Source of the DNA: CAYMYN01 sp964394665
GTDB lineage: Bacteria; Planctomycetota; UBA1135; GCA-002686595
Length of the DNA: 64,000 nt
Reading direction: 5' to 3'
Assembly: GCA_964394665.1 (NCBI GenBank)
Contig: CAYMYN010000013.1
Span: 47,921-111,920, forward strand
The translations under genes and the position numbers were made by a program. Numbering within the stretch: position 1 is the first letter of the stretch; every line of letters starts with the position of its first letter. The notes below the pieces were generated by a model. It had not been told where the DNA came from, did no database searches, and saw nothing but the letters and a program-made list of their open reading frames with translations. Positions 17,859 to 26,401 of this stretch are shown in pieces.

Positions 17859-18932
17859 CTACTTGTCCTTCGAGAGCTCGCGCAGGCGCGACAACACGGC
17901 CAACGGCTCGCCCGACTCGAGGGCCCGCGTCGCTTCGTCGACCCCGTCGGCCAGGGTCATGCAGCGGCCCGAGGCCTTGAGGATCAGGGCCGCGCCGAGC
18001 ACCGCCGCGTTGCGCGCCGGGCCGGGCTCGTTCTCGAGCACGAGGCGGTTGATCTCGCCCGCGGCCTTGACGAGCGCGGGGTTGGTCCCGGGCCCCTGAC
18101 CCTCGGGGGCCGGCCCGAACAGCGGCAGGTCGGGCTCGTGGTGGTGTCCCAGGCCGAAGTCGTTGGGCTCGACGTGGATCGGCACCAGGTGACCGGCCTG
18201 CAGCTCGATGCCCCGGGTGCGCTTGCTGACCCACGGGATCGGGCCGCCGTAGGGACCCTGCAGCGCCATGGCGGCCTTGTGACCGAGGTTCTGGAGCACC
18301 TCGACCGCCATGCCGAGCACCGGCCCACCCTGGGCGCCCACCACGACCGCCGCCCCGGGGGGCAACACGAGTTTCTCGACCGTCGAGAGCGCCGTGCGCA
18401 TCTCGACCTCGTCCCGCACGCGCCGGATGCCGAGCAGGGCCGGCAACATGCCCGTCACCGCCACGGCGGCGAAACGGGTCTTCACCACCCAGTCCTCGGC
18501 CTCGGACGGGTCCCAGGTCATGCCCGAACCCAGGTGATGCAGCACGCTGGCGGCGGTCAGGCCGCGCTTGGGCGGTACGCAGCGGTCGGAGAGGAGCAGG
18601 ACGCGCGCCCCCGCGGCCGCCGCGATCAGGCCCGCGGCGACGTCCAAGGGCGGCAGGATCTCGGTGCCGTCGTGGGGCGAGGAGACACACACCAAGCCCT
18701 CGATCCCCTCGCAGCACAGGTTGGCCTTGGCCCGCGCCGCCTGCGCGAACCCGCAGAGTTCCTCGACCGTGAGCCCCTTGCAGCGCAGGGCCACCAGGAA
18801 GGCGGCCACGCGCACCTCGCTCTCGGCCCCCGAGAGCACGGCCTCGAACGCGCGGCGTGCCTCCTCGGCGGACAGGTTGCGCGCGTCCTTTCCGCCTGGC
18901 GTCACGACACGCAGGTACTCGCGCAGGCTCAT
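17859..18932 (-). CDS. TrpD2-like (anthranilate phosphoribosyltransferase-related) protein
   Basis: 357 aa from the ATG at 18932 (GGAG 6 nt upstream). The helical N-terminal domain and alpha/beta C-terminal domain follow the nucleoside phosphorylase/TrpD fold: LSAEEARRAFEAVLSG at the start and KRGLTAASVLHHLG in place of the TrpD SADVLEALG segment. The glycine-rich PRPP loop GTGGD of true TrpD is replaced by SSPHDGTEI, so tryptophan synthesis is unlikely. This pattern fits the TrpD2/YbiB branch, some of which bind nucleic acid. Followed within 9 nt by the MOSC gene. Confidence 0.75.
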   Translation of the reverse strand: MSLREYLRVVTPGGKDARNLSAEEARRAFEAVLSGAESEVRVAAFLVALRCKGLTVEELCGFAQAARAKANLCCEGIEGLVCVSSPHDGTEILPPLDVAAGLIAAAAGARVLLLSDRCVPPKRGLTAASVLHHLGSGMTWDPSEAEDWVVKTRFAAVAVTGMLPALLGIRRVRDEVEMRTALSTVEKLVLPPGAAVVVGAQGGPVLGMAVEVLQNLGHKAAMALQGPYGGPIPWVSKRTRGIELQAGHLVPIHVEPNDFGLGHHHEPDLPLFGPAPEGQGPGTNPALVKAAGEINRLVLENEPGPARNAAVLGAALILKASGRCMTLADGVDEATRALESGEPLAVLSRLRELSKDK

Positions 18933-19207
18933 GCAGGTCTCCGGGGGTCCGCGGGCCTCGGGCAAGGCGGCGGAGTCGTTCCGTCGCGCCGAGGGCGGCT
19001 CTAGGGGTGGTTGGGGAGCGGGTCGCGGGGGGACCGGAGCGGTCCGAGCGCGAGGTCCGAGCGGGGGCGGCGGTCGGGAACCCCCGTGGGGGCCCGCGCG
19101 ATGGCGCCCAGGGGCCCCAAGCGCCGATAGGGACGAAGGTTAGCATACGCCGCCCGCCCGCGCCCGGGACCCCTGGGGCGTCCCCTGGCCGGGTCGCAGC
19201 GCCGGCG

Positions 19208-20167
19208 ATGAGCCCCTCCCCTTCCTTGCGCCGAGCCCGCCCCGTGCGCCGACTCCTGGCACTGGCGCTCGGGTTCGCGCTGGCCCTCTTGGGGGCCGAA
19301 GCGACCTACCGGCTGACGCGCGGCGGCGAACAGGGCCCGACGACCAATCCCCGCTACGTGACGGCGGATCCCCGGCTGGGCTGGCGTTACCGGGCCGGCG
19401 CCCGAGCGCGCCATCGCACCGAGGAGTTCGACGTGAGCGTCGAGATCGGCGCGCGCGGGTTCCGGGGCGAGTGGCCCACGCCCGACCCCGACCGGCGACG
19501 CGTGCTCGTGCTGGGCGATTCCTTCGCCTTCGGCTGGGGCGTCGACGCCGGGGCCAGCCTGTGCGGCGTGTTGGCGGAGCTCGAGCCCGACTGGCAGGTC
19601 TTCAACGCAGCCGTCTCGGGATACGGCACCGACCAACAGGTGCTGCTGCTCGAGACCCTGCGGGCGGAGCTGCTCCCCGACGCCGTGGTGACCGTGTTCT
19701 GCCGCAACGACCTCGAGGAGAATCTCTCGAAGCGGGCCCACGGCCGGAGGAAGCCGTGGTTCACGCTCGGTGAGCGGGGCGAGCTCGAGCTGCACGGCGT
19801 GCCGGTGGAGGAGGGCTGGCTCGAGGGCCGCTCGCAGCTCGTCCGCGCCCTGCGGAAACAGCTATGGCCCGTGGAACGGGTCGCGCGGGGCGAGGAACAC
19901 GCCTGGCGGATGACGGAGGCCCTGCTCGAGGCCCTGGCCCAGCGGGCGGGCGCGCCGCTCTTCGTGGTCTCCGACCAGGAGCGACTGGCGGCCCAGGCCG
20001 CCCGCTCCGCCGCGCTGCACCACCTCGACACACGCGAGGCCCTGCGCGAGCTGGGGTCCGCGGCCCACTTCCCGCGCGATGGGCACTGGACGCCCGCGGC
20101 GCACCGCGCCGTCGGCGAGCACTTGGCCCGCACCCTGCGCGCGGTCCTGGGCCCGGGCGCGCATTGA
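19208..20167 (+). CDS. Membrane-anchored SGNH/GDSL-type hydrolase
   Basis: 319 aa from the ATG at 19208. An N-terminal membrane helix (~12-31) acts as signal or anchor. Catalytic blocks of the SGNH fold are visible: VLGDSFAFGWG (nucleophile S105), VSGYGTDQQ (oxyanion Gly) and near the C-terminus DGHWTPAAH (D291, H293). The D-x-HW form recalls AlgJ/AlgX-type polysaccharide O-acetyl transfer enzymes as well as lipases, so an O-acyl esterase or acyltransferase at the cell envelope is likely. Upstream extension of the frame to 18857 is composition-driven and rejected. 75 nt separate it from the next gene. Confidence 0.82.
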   Translation: MSPSPSLRRARPVRRLLALALGFALALLGAEATYRLTRGGEQGPTTNPRYVTADPRLGWRYRAGARARHRTEEFDVSVEIGARGFRGEWPTPDPDRRRVLVLGDSFAFGWGVDAGASLCGVLAELEPDWQVFNAAVSGYGTDQQVLLLETLRAELLPDAVVTVFCRNDLEENLSKRAHGRRKPWFTLGERGELELHGVPVEEGWLEGRSQLVRALRKQLWPVERVARGEEHAWRMTEALLEALAQRAGAPLFVVSDQERLAAQAARSAALHHLDTREALRELGSAAHFPRDGHWTPAAHRAVGEHLARTLRAVLGPGAH

Positions 20168-20242
20168 GCCCGCCTCGCGCTGGTCCTGGGGTATCCTCTG
20201 CCCCACGGATCTCCCACGCGGGGGACCCGCTCAGACCTCGCC

Positions 20243-21316
20243 ATGCTCCGACCCCTCGTTCTGACGCTCCTCGCCGCGTTCGCCCACGCCCAGGCGCCAC
20301 CCCCGACCGACCGAATCGAGCTCAAGGACGGCACGCACCTGGTCGGCCACCTGGTCGAGGACACCGGGCGCCTGCTCGTGTTCCAGGTCGAGGGCGAATC
20401 GCGCCCGCGGCGCGTGCGGCACGAGGACGTCGCCACCCTGCACGTGCGTTTCCCGACCCCCGAGGAACGCCTGCTGATCGACCCGCGTTGGTCCGACGAA
20501 CGCGTCGCGCAGCGTATCCAGCAGGAGTTCGTCGAGGAGCTGCGCGCCGACGTGCGGGTCTACCGCTCGGAGCACTTCATCCTGTTCTCGCTCGCCCCCG
20601 GCGGCGACAACCAGTCCAACAAGTTCGTGCAGCGCGACATGGAGGCCATCCACAAGGCCTTCGTCGCGACCTTCCCCTGCGAGCCCCGGCCCGGCGCACC
20701 GCTCCTGCCCGTCTTCCTGCTCAAGGACCACGAGCAGTACGCCCGTTGGTCGGTGCGCCGGACGGGCTGGACCTACGAGCAGGCCCGCGCCAGCGCGGGT
20801 CACGCCTCGGGCGATTACTTCGCCACCTACTTCACCGGCGAGGCCAACGCCGTGATGTGGCACGAGACCGGGCACCAGCTCGTGGCCAATCTGCTGGGCA
20901 TTCGCGGCGGCGGCTCGTGGTTCCAGGAGGGCATGGCGGTCTACTTCGAGGCCAAGAACCTGCCCGGTGAGCAGATCGCGAACCTCGCCAGCGGGATGAT
21001 TCGCTCGGGGCGCACGACGCCGTTCCGCGAGCTGTTCGAGGTCCAGAGCCTCCTGCACAGCGCCGGCGACAACACGCGCGAGAGCGCCGCGGGCAGCCGC
21101 TACACGCAGTCCGGCCAGATCATCTGGTTCTTGGCCGAGGGGCCCTGGAAGGACCGTTTCCCCGCGTTCCTGGCAGCCGTGCGCGACTTCCCGCGCGGTG
21201 AACGCGGTCGCACCGAGAGCGCGCGCTCGCCCTGGGACACGATCTTCCTCGCCGTCTACGGCAAGGACGTGGACGGCGTCGAGGAGGAGTGGAAGCAGTG
21301 GTACCTGCGGCGCTGA
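20243..21316 (+). CDS. Secreted HExxH metalloprotease-like protein (gluzincin)
   Basis: 357 aa with a signal peptide (MLRPLVLTLLAAFAHAQ). Zinc site: WHETGH (H207, E208, H211) followed by WFQEGMAVYFE, whose E229 is a suitable third ligand, as in peptidase MA-like proteins common in planctomycetes. The N-terminal segment RIELKDGTHLVGHLVEDTG is a small SH3-like barrel often preceding these domains. All zinc ligands are present, so activity is plausible; the substrate is unknown. Its end overlaps the start region of the following gene, indicating translational coupling. Confidence 0.82.
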   Translation: MLRPLVLTLLAAFAHAQAPPPTDRIELKDGTHLVGHLVEDTGRLLVFQVEGESRPRRVRHEDVATLHVRFPTPEERLLIDPRWSDERVAQRIQQEFVEELRADVRVYRSEHFILFSLAPGGDNQSNKFVQRDMEAIHKAFVATFPCEPRPGAPLLPVFLLKDHEQYARWSVRRTGWTYEQARASAGHASGDYFATYFTGEANAVMWHETGHQLVANLLGIRGGGSWFQEGMAVYFEAKNLPGEQIANLASGMIRSGRTTPFRELFEVQSLLHSAGDNTRESAAGSRYTQSGQIIWFLAEGPWKDRFPAFLAAVRDFPRGERGRTESARSPWDTIFLAVYGKDVDGVEEEWKQWYLRR

Positions 21317-22336
21317 TCCTGATGGCGCTGGCGGGCGCGACCAGCGCTCCGGCAGCCGCGCCCACGGCCTATCCCGTTGCGACGAACGCCGTTGGCGTGC
21401 GGATCGTGATCGAGAGCCTCGACCTGGCCTTGACCACGCCGGATCGCTGGCGCATCTCGCCGGAATCCGGGCCTACCGAACTCGTGCTCGCGGCGGGCAG
21501 CGAACGCGCACGGACGAGTCTGCGGGTGCGGCGCTCCCTGGCCGCGCGCTCGCCGCGCGAACACCTGCGCGAGCTGGCCGTCGAGCTCGGTCCGCCCTAC
21601 GAGGGCATCGAGTTCGACTCCGAGGCTCGGCTCGACGCCGGTCCGCATTCGGTCCAAGTGGTCCATGCCGGAGATCCGGCCCGCCGCGAAGGGTTGCAGG
21701 TGCGCCTGTTCGTCGTGCGCCTCGCCGCGGAGGGCGAGCACCTGTTCTGGCTCGACGGCGGCGCGCGCGACGTCCAACGCGCATTCGAGGAGGTGCTCGC
21801 CTGCATCGGCGGCGCCACCGCGGCAGGCGGACCCGTGCGGGTCGTCGAGGCCAGCGGCGCTGCGGCGGCCATCCGTCACCGCGCCAGCGNNNNNNNNNNG
21901 CGGGCTGGTGATCGAGCGGCATCCGGCCGGCTTCATGCCCCGATCGGTCGAGCCCACCGCGCTCGACGGAGACGGCCTGCGTTGGACCCTCGAAGGCCCG
22001 GACTCGATCACGGCCGAGCTCGTCCTGACGCGCCGCTCCGTGGCGCCCGTGGTCGACGAGGGCAGCGCTGCGGGCAGCCTCGGAACCGAACTGCGCAACG
22101 ACCCCGCGGTCTCCGAGCTCACGAGCTCCCGCGAGCGTCTCGCCAACCAACCCGCGCGACGCGTGACCTGGCGCCGCGCGGGGCCGGGCGGCGGCCGCGC
22201 GCACGAGACCTGGTTCTTCAAATCGGGCTCGTCGCTCTTCCGCCTCGACCTCGTCTGCCAGCCGGCGTGGCTCGAGAAGAACGCGGCCGCGCTGGAGGAC
22301 TTCCGGCGCGGCCTGCGGTTCGCGGAACAGGAGTAA
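21298..22336 (+). CDS. Secreted hypothetical protein, interrupted by an assembly gap
   Basis: A GTG at 21298 (GGAG 8 nt upstream) starts a signal-peptide-like leader VVPAALILMALAGATSAPAA; it overlaps the protease gene by 19 nt. An in-frame GTG at 21289 is the alternative start. Residues up to about 197 precede ten N bases; beyond them the coding frame changes and the protein resumes at GLVIERHPAGF, ending FRRGLRFAEQE. The apparent shift is explained by unknown gap length, not by mutation. The two halves resemble each other in layout (TPDRWRISPE... against DGDGLRWTLEGP), suggesting a duplicated lipoprotein-like domain. No function recognised. Confidence 0.65.
21890..21899. other. Assembly gap (10 N)
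   Basis: Ten unresolved bases inside the preceding gene. The coding frame differs on the two sides, so the true gap length is not 10 plus a multiple of 3. Confidence 0.98.
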
Positions 22337-22345
22337 GGGGGGGGC

Positions 22346-23839
22346 TCAGCCGTTGTTCGGCTCCTGCTCGGCGTCCTTGAGGACGGGCTCCTCGTCCTCG
22401 TCACCCTCTTCCGCTTCGTCTTCCGCGGCGGCTTCCTCCGCGGGTTCTTCCTCGTCGGCGTGTTCGCCCGGATCGACCTTGGTCTCGGGCGCCACGTGGA
22501 CCGCCGGCCGCGGCCGGATGTGGGCGAAGAACAGCTCCTGCTCCTTGTCGTACACGACCTCGCCGTCGATCACCGTGTACTGCACGAAGGTCTGGTAGTG
22601 CAGCACGTCGCCATCGGTGACGATCAGGTCGGCGTCCTTGCCCTTCTCGAGCGTACCGACACGGTGCGAGATGCCCATCATGCGCGCCGGAACGGTCGTG
22701 ATGCCGGCCAAGCCCGCGTCCTGGGGTAGGCCGCCGCGGATGGCGAATCCGACCTCCATGGGCAAGTGCATGATGTCGCGGCCGACGATGCCGCCCAGGT
22801 CCACGCCCGTGGTCGCGGGGATGATCGCGACCGGAACGCCCGCGCGGTGCAGGATGGCCGCGTTCTCGATCGAGGAGCCGCCCTCGCGCACGAAACGCTC
22901 GTCCTTGTCCCGCCGTTCGCGGGCGGTGAGCACGACGTAGGCGCCGGCGCGGCCGAGCTCGTCCGCCACGACCCAGCCCTCGCGCGCGCCCTCGATCACG
23001 GGGCGGAAACCGAACTCCTGGGCGAGGCGCGCGATGGCGAGCAGCTCGGCGCGCTCCTGGGCGCGGAAGCGCGCCAGGACCTCGCCGCGCAGCACGCGCA
23101 ACACGGTGTTGTCCACACCGCGGCGGTTGGGCTCCTTGAGCTCCTTGTCCTTCTTGACCTCTTCCTCCCACACGCGGTACTGCCGCAGGTACTCGGAGGC
23201 GGCGACGAGCTTCTCGCGCAACGAACGCCGACTGGCCGCGTTGCTGTAGGTGAACGTCGAGAAGGACGTGTCGCGCACGACGATCCTGTCCCAGCCGTAG
23301 GGGCGCTCGCTGCCCGTCCAGCGCTTGAGCTTCGCCGCGCCGTTCCCGGCCCCGGTGGTCGTGATGCCCGTCGCCAGGCCCAGGACCATGTTCATGTTGA
23401 AGGGGTCGATCGAGTCGCGGAAGTCGCTGTTGGTCCCGAGCAGGCCCGACGAAGTGAAGGCGACCAGACCGGGATAGACCCGGGCATTGGGGACGTTGGA
23501 CACGTCGAGCACCTGGACCTTGTACTTGCGCTTGTCCTCCGGCACGTCCTGGTCGTAATCGACCCCCGGGATCTCGACTTGGTGGCCGATGGCGACGATC
23601 TTGCCGTTGCGCGCCAGGATCTTGCCGCCCCGCAGCACCTCACCGTTGCCGGTGTGGATGTCCGCGCCGACGACGGCAAGGTAGAAAGTCCCGGCCACGT
23701 CGGCCTCGACGGCCTCTTGAGCCGGGCCCTCGCCGCCGGAGGACTCTTCGTCCTGTAGGGGTGCCGCTTGGACGTACGAGAGCGCGGATGCGAACGCGAG
23801 CAGCAGGACGCCGCGGGCCATGTGTTCGAAGTGCTTCAC
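22346..23839 (-). CDS. Exported amidohydrolase-like protein, metal site lost (array member 11, last)
   Basis: 497 aa. GTG at 23839 overlaps the previous stop as GTGA and has GGGAGGGG 7 nt upstream. Signal peptide ends near VQAA (~26). The composite amidohydrolase fold is recognisable from GGKILARNGKIVAIG near the start and GTLEKGKDADLIVTDGDVL near the end. The strand-1 sequence GLVAFTSSGL puts Thr129 and Ser131 where catalytic members have His-x-His, so hydrolase activity is doubtful. A very acidic tail (about 455-497, Glu/Asp/Ala) closes the protein, unique in the array. It is the final gene of the eleven-gene operon and convergent with the gene ending at 22336. Confidence 0.85.
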   Translation of the reverse strand: MKHFEHMARGVLLLAFASALSYVQAAPLQDEESSGGEGPAQEAVEADVAGTFYLAVVGADIHTGNGEVLRGGKILARNGKIVAIGHQVEIPGVDYDQDVPEDKRKYKVQVLDVSNVPNARVYPGLVAFTSSGLLGTNSDFRDSIDPFNMNMVLGLATGITTTGAGNGAAKLKRWTGSERPYGWDRIVVRDTSFSTFTYSNAASRRSLREKLVAASEYLRQYRVWEEEVKKDKELKEPNRRGVDNTVLRVLRGEVLARFRAQERAELLAIARLAQEFGFRPVIEGAREGWVVADELGRAGAYVVLTARERRDKDERFVREGGSSIENAAILHRAGVPVAIIPATTGVDLGGIVGRDIMHLPMEVGFAIRGGLPQDAGLAGITTVPARMMGISHRVGTLEKGKDADLIVTDGDVLHYQTFVQYTVIDGEVVYDKEQELFFAHIRPRPAVHVAPETKVDPGEHADEEEPAEEAAAEDEAEEGDEDEEPVLKDAEQEPNNG

Positions 23840-25068
23840 TGGTTCACCCCTCCCTTCACGAAGGCGCCCTCGAGCATCACGGCTTGCACCTCGCTCTCGG
23901 GCTCGAGCGGGTCGCTGGAGAAGAAGATCAGGTTGGCGTCCTTGCCCGGCTCGATGCTGCCCAGGCGCGCACCCAGCCCGATCAGCTCGGCGGCCTCCAG
24001 GGTGACGGCTCGCAGGGCCGCGTCATGGGGCAGGCCGGCGGCGACGAGCTCGCCCACGTTGCCGAGCCAGTCGCGGTGGCCCTGGACGCTGTCGTTGCGC
24101 GGGATCAGCACGAGCTTCGCGCCCGCGGCCGCGAACTCGGCCGGCAGGTTGCGTTGGCGCATGGTGTTGGGGTGCACGGTGAAAACGGGCTCCATCACCA
24201 AGCGCCGAGCGTCCTTGCCGATCAGGTCCTTGACGTAGAAGAGGTTGAGCTCGCGGGTGATCGGAACGCGCAGGGCCCAGGAGAAGGTCTCCTTCCCGAT
24301 GGCGTCCAAGAAGTGGACGTAGTCGGCGGCGTCGGTGATGCCGATCAGGGCGTTCAGCGCGCCGGCGCGCAGGGCCAGGAAGGCTTCGGCCTCGGCGTTC
24401 TTCTCGGGCGCCTTGTAAGGACCGATGTCCTTCTTGCTCTCGTCGTCCTTCTTCTTCTTCTCCTCGGCGGCCGTGTCCTTCTCCCACTTCTCACGGTCCT
24501 TGGCGTCCTTCTCCTTCCACTTGTCCGCCTCCTCGAAGCCCTTCTTGACCATGCGCCGCATCTGCGCGTTGCCGCGGAAGCGCACCTTCAAGTAGACGTC
24601 GTCGACGAGGATCATCTCGGCCGGCGTGGCGCCCTTGGGGCGCACCGCCACGGCGCGGCCCGGGATGCCGTTGCCGGCAGGATAGAGGGCCAGGGTCGTG
24701 ACCCCGGCCTCGAGCACCTGTCCGTACTCGCGCGACTGGGGGTAGAGCTCGCCGCTGGCCCGCAGCCCGGGCTGGGCATCGCTGCCCCCCTGGCCGTCCA
24801 TTCCCAGGCGCGAGTACGCGTTGACCAGGCCCGGCATGACGATCCACTCCGGGTCGCGGTCCAGGACGGGGATGCCGCGCTCGATCGGCAAGTCCTCGCC
24901 GACCTGCACGATCTTGCCGTTCTCGACCAGGATCACGGCGTGCTCCAACACACCGTGGCTCACGGTGTATGCACGGCCCACGCGGATCGCGAGCAGGTCG
25001 CTCGTGGCCGGGACGGGCTCGGGGGTCGCGAGCGCGAGGCTGGCGAGCAACAGGGTGGGGAACATCAT
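23836..25068 (-). CDS. Exported amidohydrolase-like protein with Lys/Glu-rich insert, metal site lost (array member 10)
   Basis: 410 aa from the ATG at 25068 (GGAGG 10 nt upstream); short signal peptide MMFPTLLLASLALATPEPVPA. Fold markers: HAVILVENGKIVQVG and LGSIEPGKDANLIFFSSDPL. The metal-site strand reads GLVNAYSRLG, with Tyr85 and Arg87 replacing both histidines. About residues 165-210 form a highly charged helical insertion (Lys/Glu/Asp runs such as KEKDAKDREKWEKD) at the position where intact members have YAKRWE. Probably a pseudoenzyme or structural paralogue (inference). Its stop overlaps the next start as GTGA. Confidence 0.83.
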   Translation of the reverse strand: MMFPTLLLASLALATPEPVPATSDLLAIRVGRAYTVSHGVLEHAVILVENGKIVQVGEDLPIERGIPVLDRDPEWIVMPGLVNAYSRLGMDGQGGSDAQPGLRASGELYPQSREYGQVLEAGVTTLALYPAGNGIPGRAVAVRPKGATPAEMILVDDVYLKVRFRGNAQMRRMVKKGFEEADKWKEKDAKDREKWEKDTAAEEKKKKDDESKKDIGPYKAPEKNAEAEAFLALRAGALNALIGITDAADYVHFLDAIGKETFSWALRVPITRELNLFYVKDLIGKDARRLVMEPVFTVHPNTMRQRNLPAEFAAAGAKLVLIPRNDSVQGHRDWLGNVGELVAAGLPHDAALRAVTLEAAELIGLGARLGSIEPGKDANLIFFSSDPLEPESEVQAVMLEGAFVKGGVNQ

Positions 25069-25108
25069 CTCGTCATTTCCTCCAGGGGCGCCCAGGAAGC
25101 TGGTGCGC

Positions 25109-26401
25109 TCAGAACCATTGGCTCCCGGGCTTTCGGTCGTACTGCACGGCGCCGTCGATCCAGACCCGCTGTACGTAGGAGCGGGGGTCGAGGGGCTCGC
25201 CGACATGGACCACCACGTCGGCGTCCTTGCCCACCTCGAGGCTGCCGACGCGCCCGTCGATCCCGAACACCTTCGCGGGGTGGATCGTCAGGGCGCGTAG
25301 CATCTGGTAGGGATCGGCGCCGTAGCGGGCGCTCATGGACCCCTGCAGGAAGAACTCTTCCTGCGGGATCACGCCCGAGTCCGTGTTCAGCGAGAAGTTC
25401 GGAACGGTGCGGGAGTACACGGCGGCGCTGCCGTTGATCCGGCCGTTGCGGCTCGAATACCAATCGACGGTGCGCGGCCCGTGGTTGACCGGCATGCCCA
25501 GGCGGCCGATGGCCTCAGCCACCTTCCAACCGTTGAAGCTGCCGTGGCTGATGACCGAGCGGGTGGCGTGGCGCTGGCGCCACATGCGTGCCGTGTTTCC
25601 CACGCCGCTGCCGCCGGCGGTGTGGATCAGCACGGGCAGCTCGCCCTTCATCACCTTGCGCAGGTTCGCGAGCCCAGGATGATCGGCGGCGCTCTCCGCC
25701 AGCGCCTTGTCCTGCACGTCCTCGAGCACGTAGCCCATTCCGGCACGGCTGGCGCCCAACATGAAGTTGCCGGCCACGCGCTGGGGGTTCGAGTCCTGGG
25801 CCACCTTCATCCCGCCCGGGTCGGCGAGGATCGCCTCGTCGTAGCCGCAATCGGTCTTGGCCTTGTAGAGGATGCCGAAGCCGCTGATGTTGGTGCCGCT
25901 GCCCGGGATGCCGAAGAGCGTCGTGACTCCGCTCGCGCAAGCGCGCCGTATCAACCCGTTCGCGGGCCGGAAGGTCGGCCCACTGCGCAACTCGGGGTTG
26001 ACCGACTTCACCATGTCGTTGATGTCGCCCCAGCCGCCGGTGTGGATGTGCGTGTGCAAGTCCACCTGACCGGGCGCCAGCCAACCGTCCGGATACTCGA
26101 CGTGCTCCCAACCCGCGGGCACTTCACGCGGCGGGCCGACGTAGGTCAGTTTCCCGGCTTCGATCCAGACCATGCCGGGGGCGAAGACCTCGTCCTGGTC
26201 GTTGAGCGTCAGGACCTTCGCCGCGAGCACCGCCGTCCCCGCCCCACGCTCGGGCAACACGCCCCGCGCGTCTTGGCTGGCGCACAGGGGCTGCGCCTCC
26301 GCCGGGCTCGCACACCCGGCGGCCCAGGTCGCGGGCCAGAGGGCGACCAGCGCCCCGAGCGCGCAGACTTCGGCGAACCGAGGGATGGCTGCGCGACTCA
26401 C
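25109..26401 (-). CDS. Exported amidohydrolase, metal site intact (array member 9)
   Basis: 430 aa from the GTG at 26401, which overlaps the previous stop (GTGA). The hydrophobic leader ends TWAAGC, so a lipoprotein is possible (Cys30). Catalytic residues of the amidohydrolase superfamily are all in place: VDLHTHIH (H116, H118), VLIHTAG (strand 5), VISHGSF (strand 6) and LNTDSGVIPQ (strand 8 Asp). It also carries GIPGSGTNISGFG, the hallmark of this subgroup. The substrate is unknown; the nearest annotated families are imidazolonepropionase/dihydroorotase-like cyclic amidases. A frame running further upstream through the next gene is an artefact of GC-rich coding. Confidence 0.88.
   Translation of the reverse strand: MSRAAIPRFAEVCALGALVALWPATWAAGCASPAEAQPLCASQDARGVLPERGAGTAVLAAKVLTLNDQDEVFAPGMVWIEAGKLTYVGPPREVPAGWEHVEYPDGWLAPGQVDLHTHIHTGGWGDINDMVKSVNPELRSGPTFRPANGLIRRACASGVTTLFGIPGSGTNISGFGILYKAKTDCGYDEAILADPGGMKVAQDSNPQRVAGNFMLGASRAGMGYVLEDVQDKALAESAADHPGLANLRKVMKGELPVLIHTAGGSGVGNTARMWRQRHATRSVISHGSFNGWKVAEAIGRLGMPVNHGPRTVDWYSSRNGRINGSAAVYSRTVPNFSLNTDSGVIPQEEFFLQGSMSARYGADPYQMLRALTIHPAKVFGIDGRVGSLEVGKDADVVVHVGEPLDPRSYVQRVWIDGAVQYDRKPGSQWF

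Noticed and set aside
21289..22380. Frameshift pseudogene at the secreted hypothetical
   Set aside because: The frame change coincides exactly with the N run, so it is an assembly artefact until closed.
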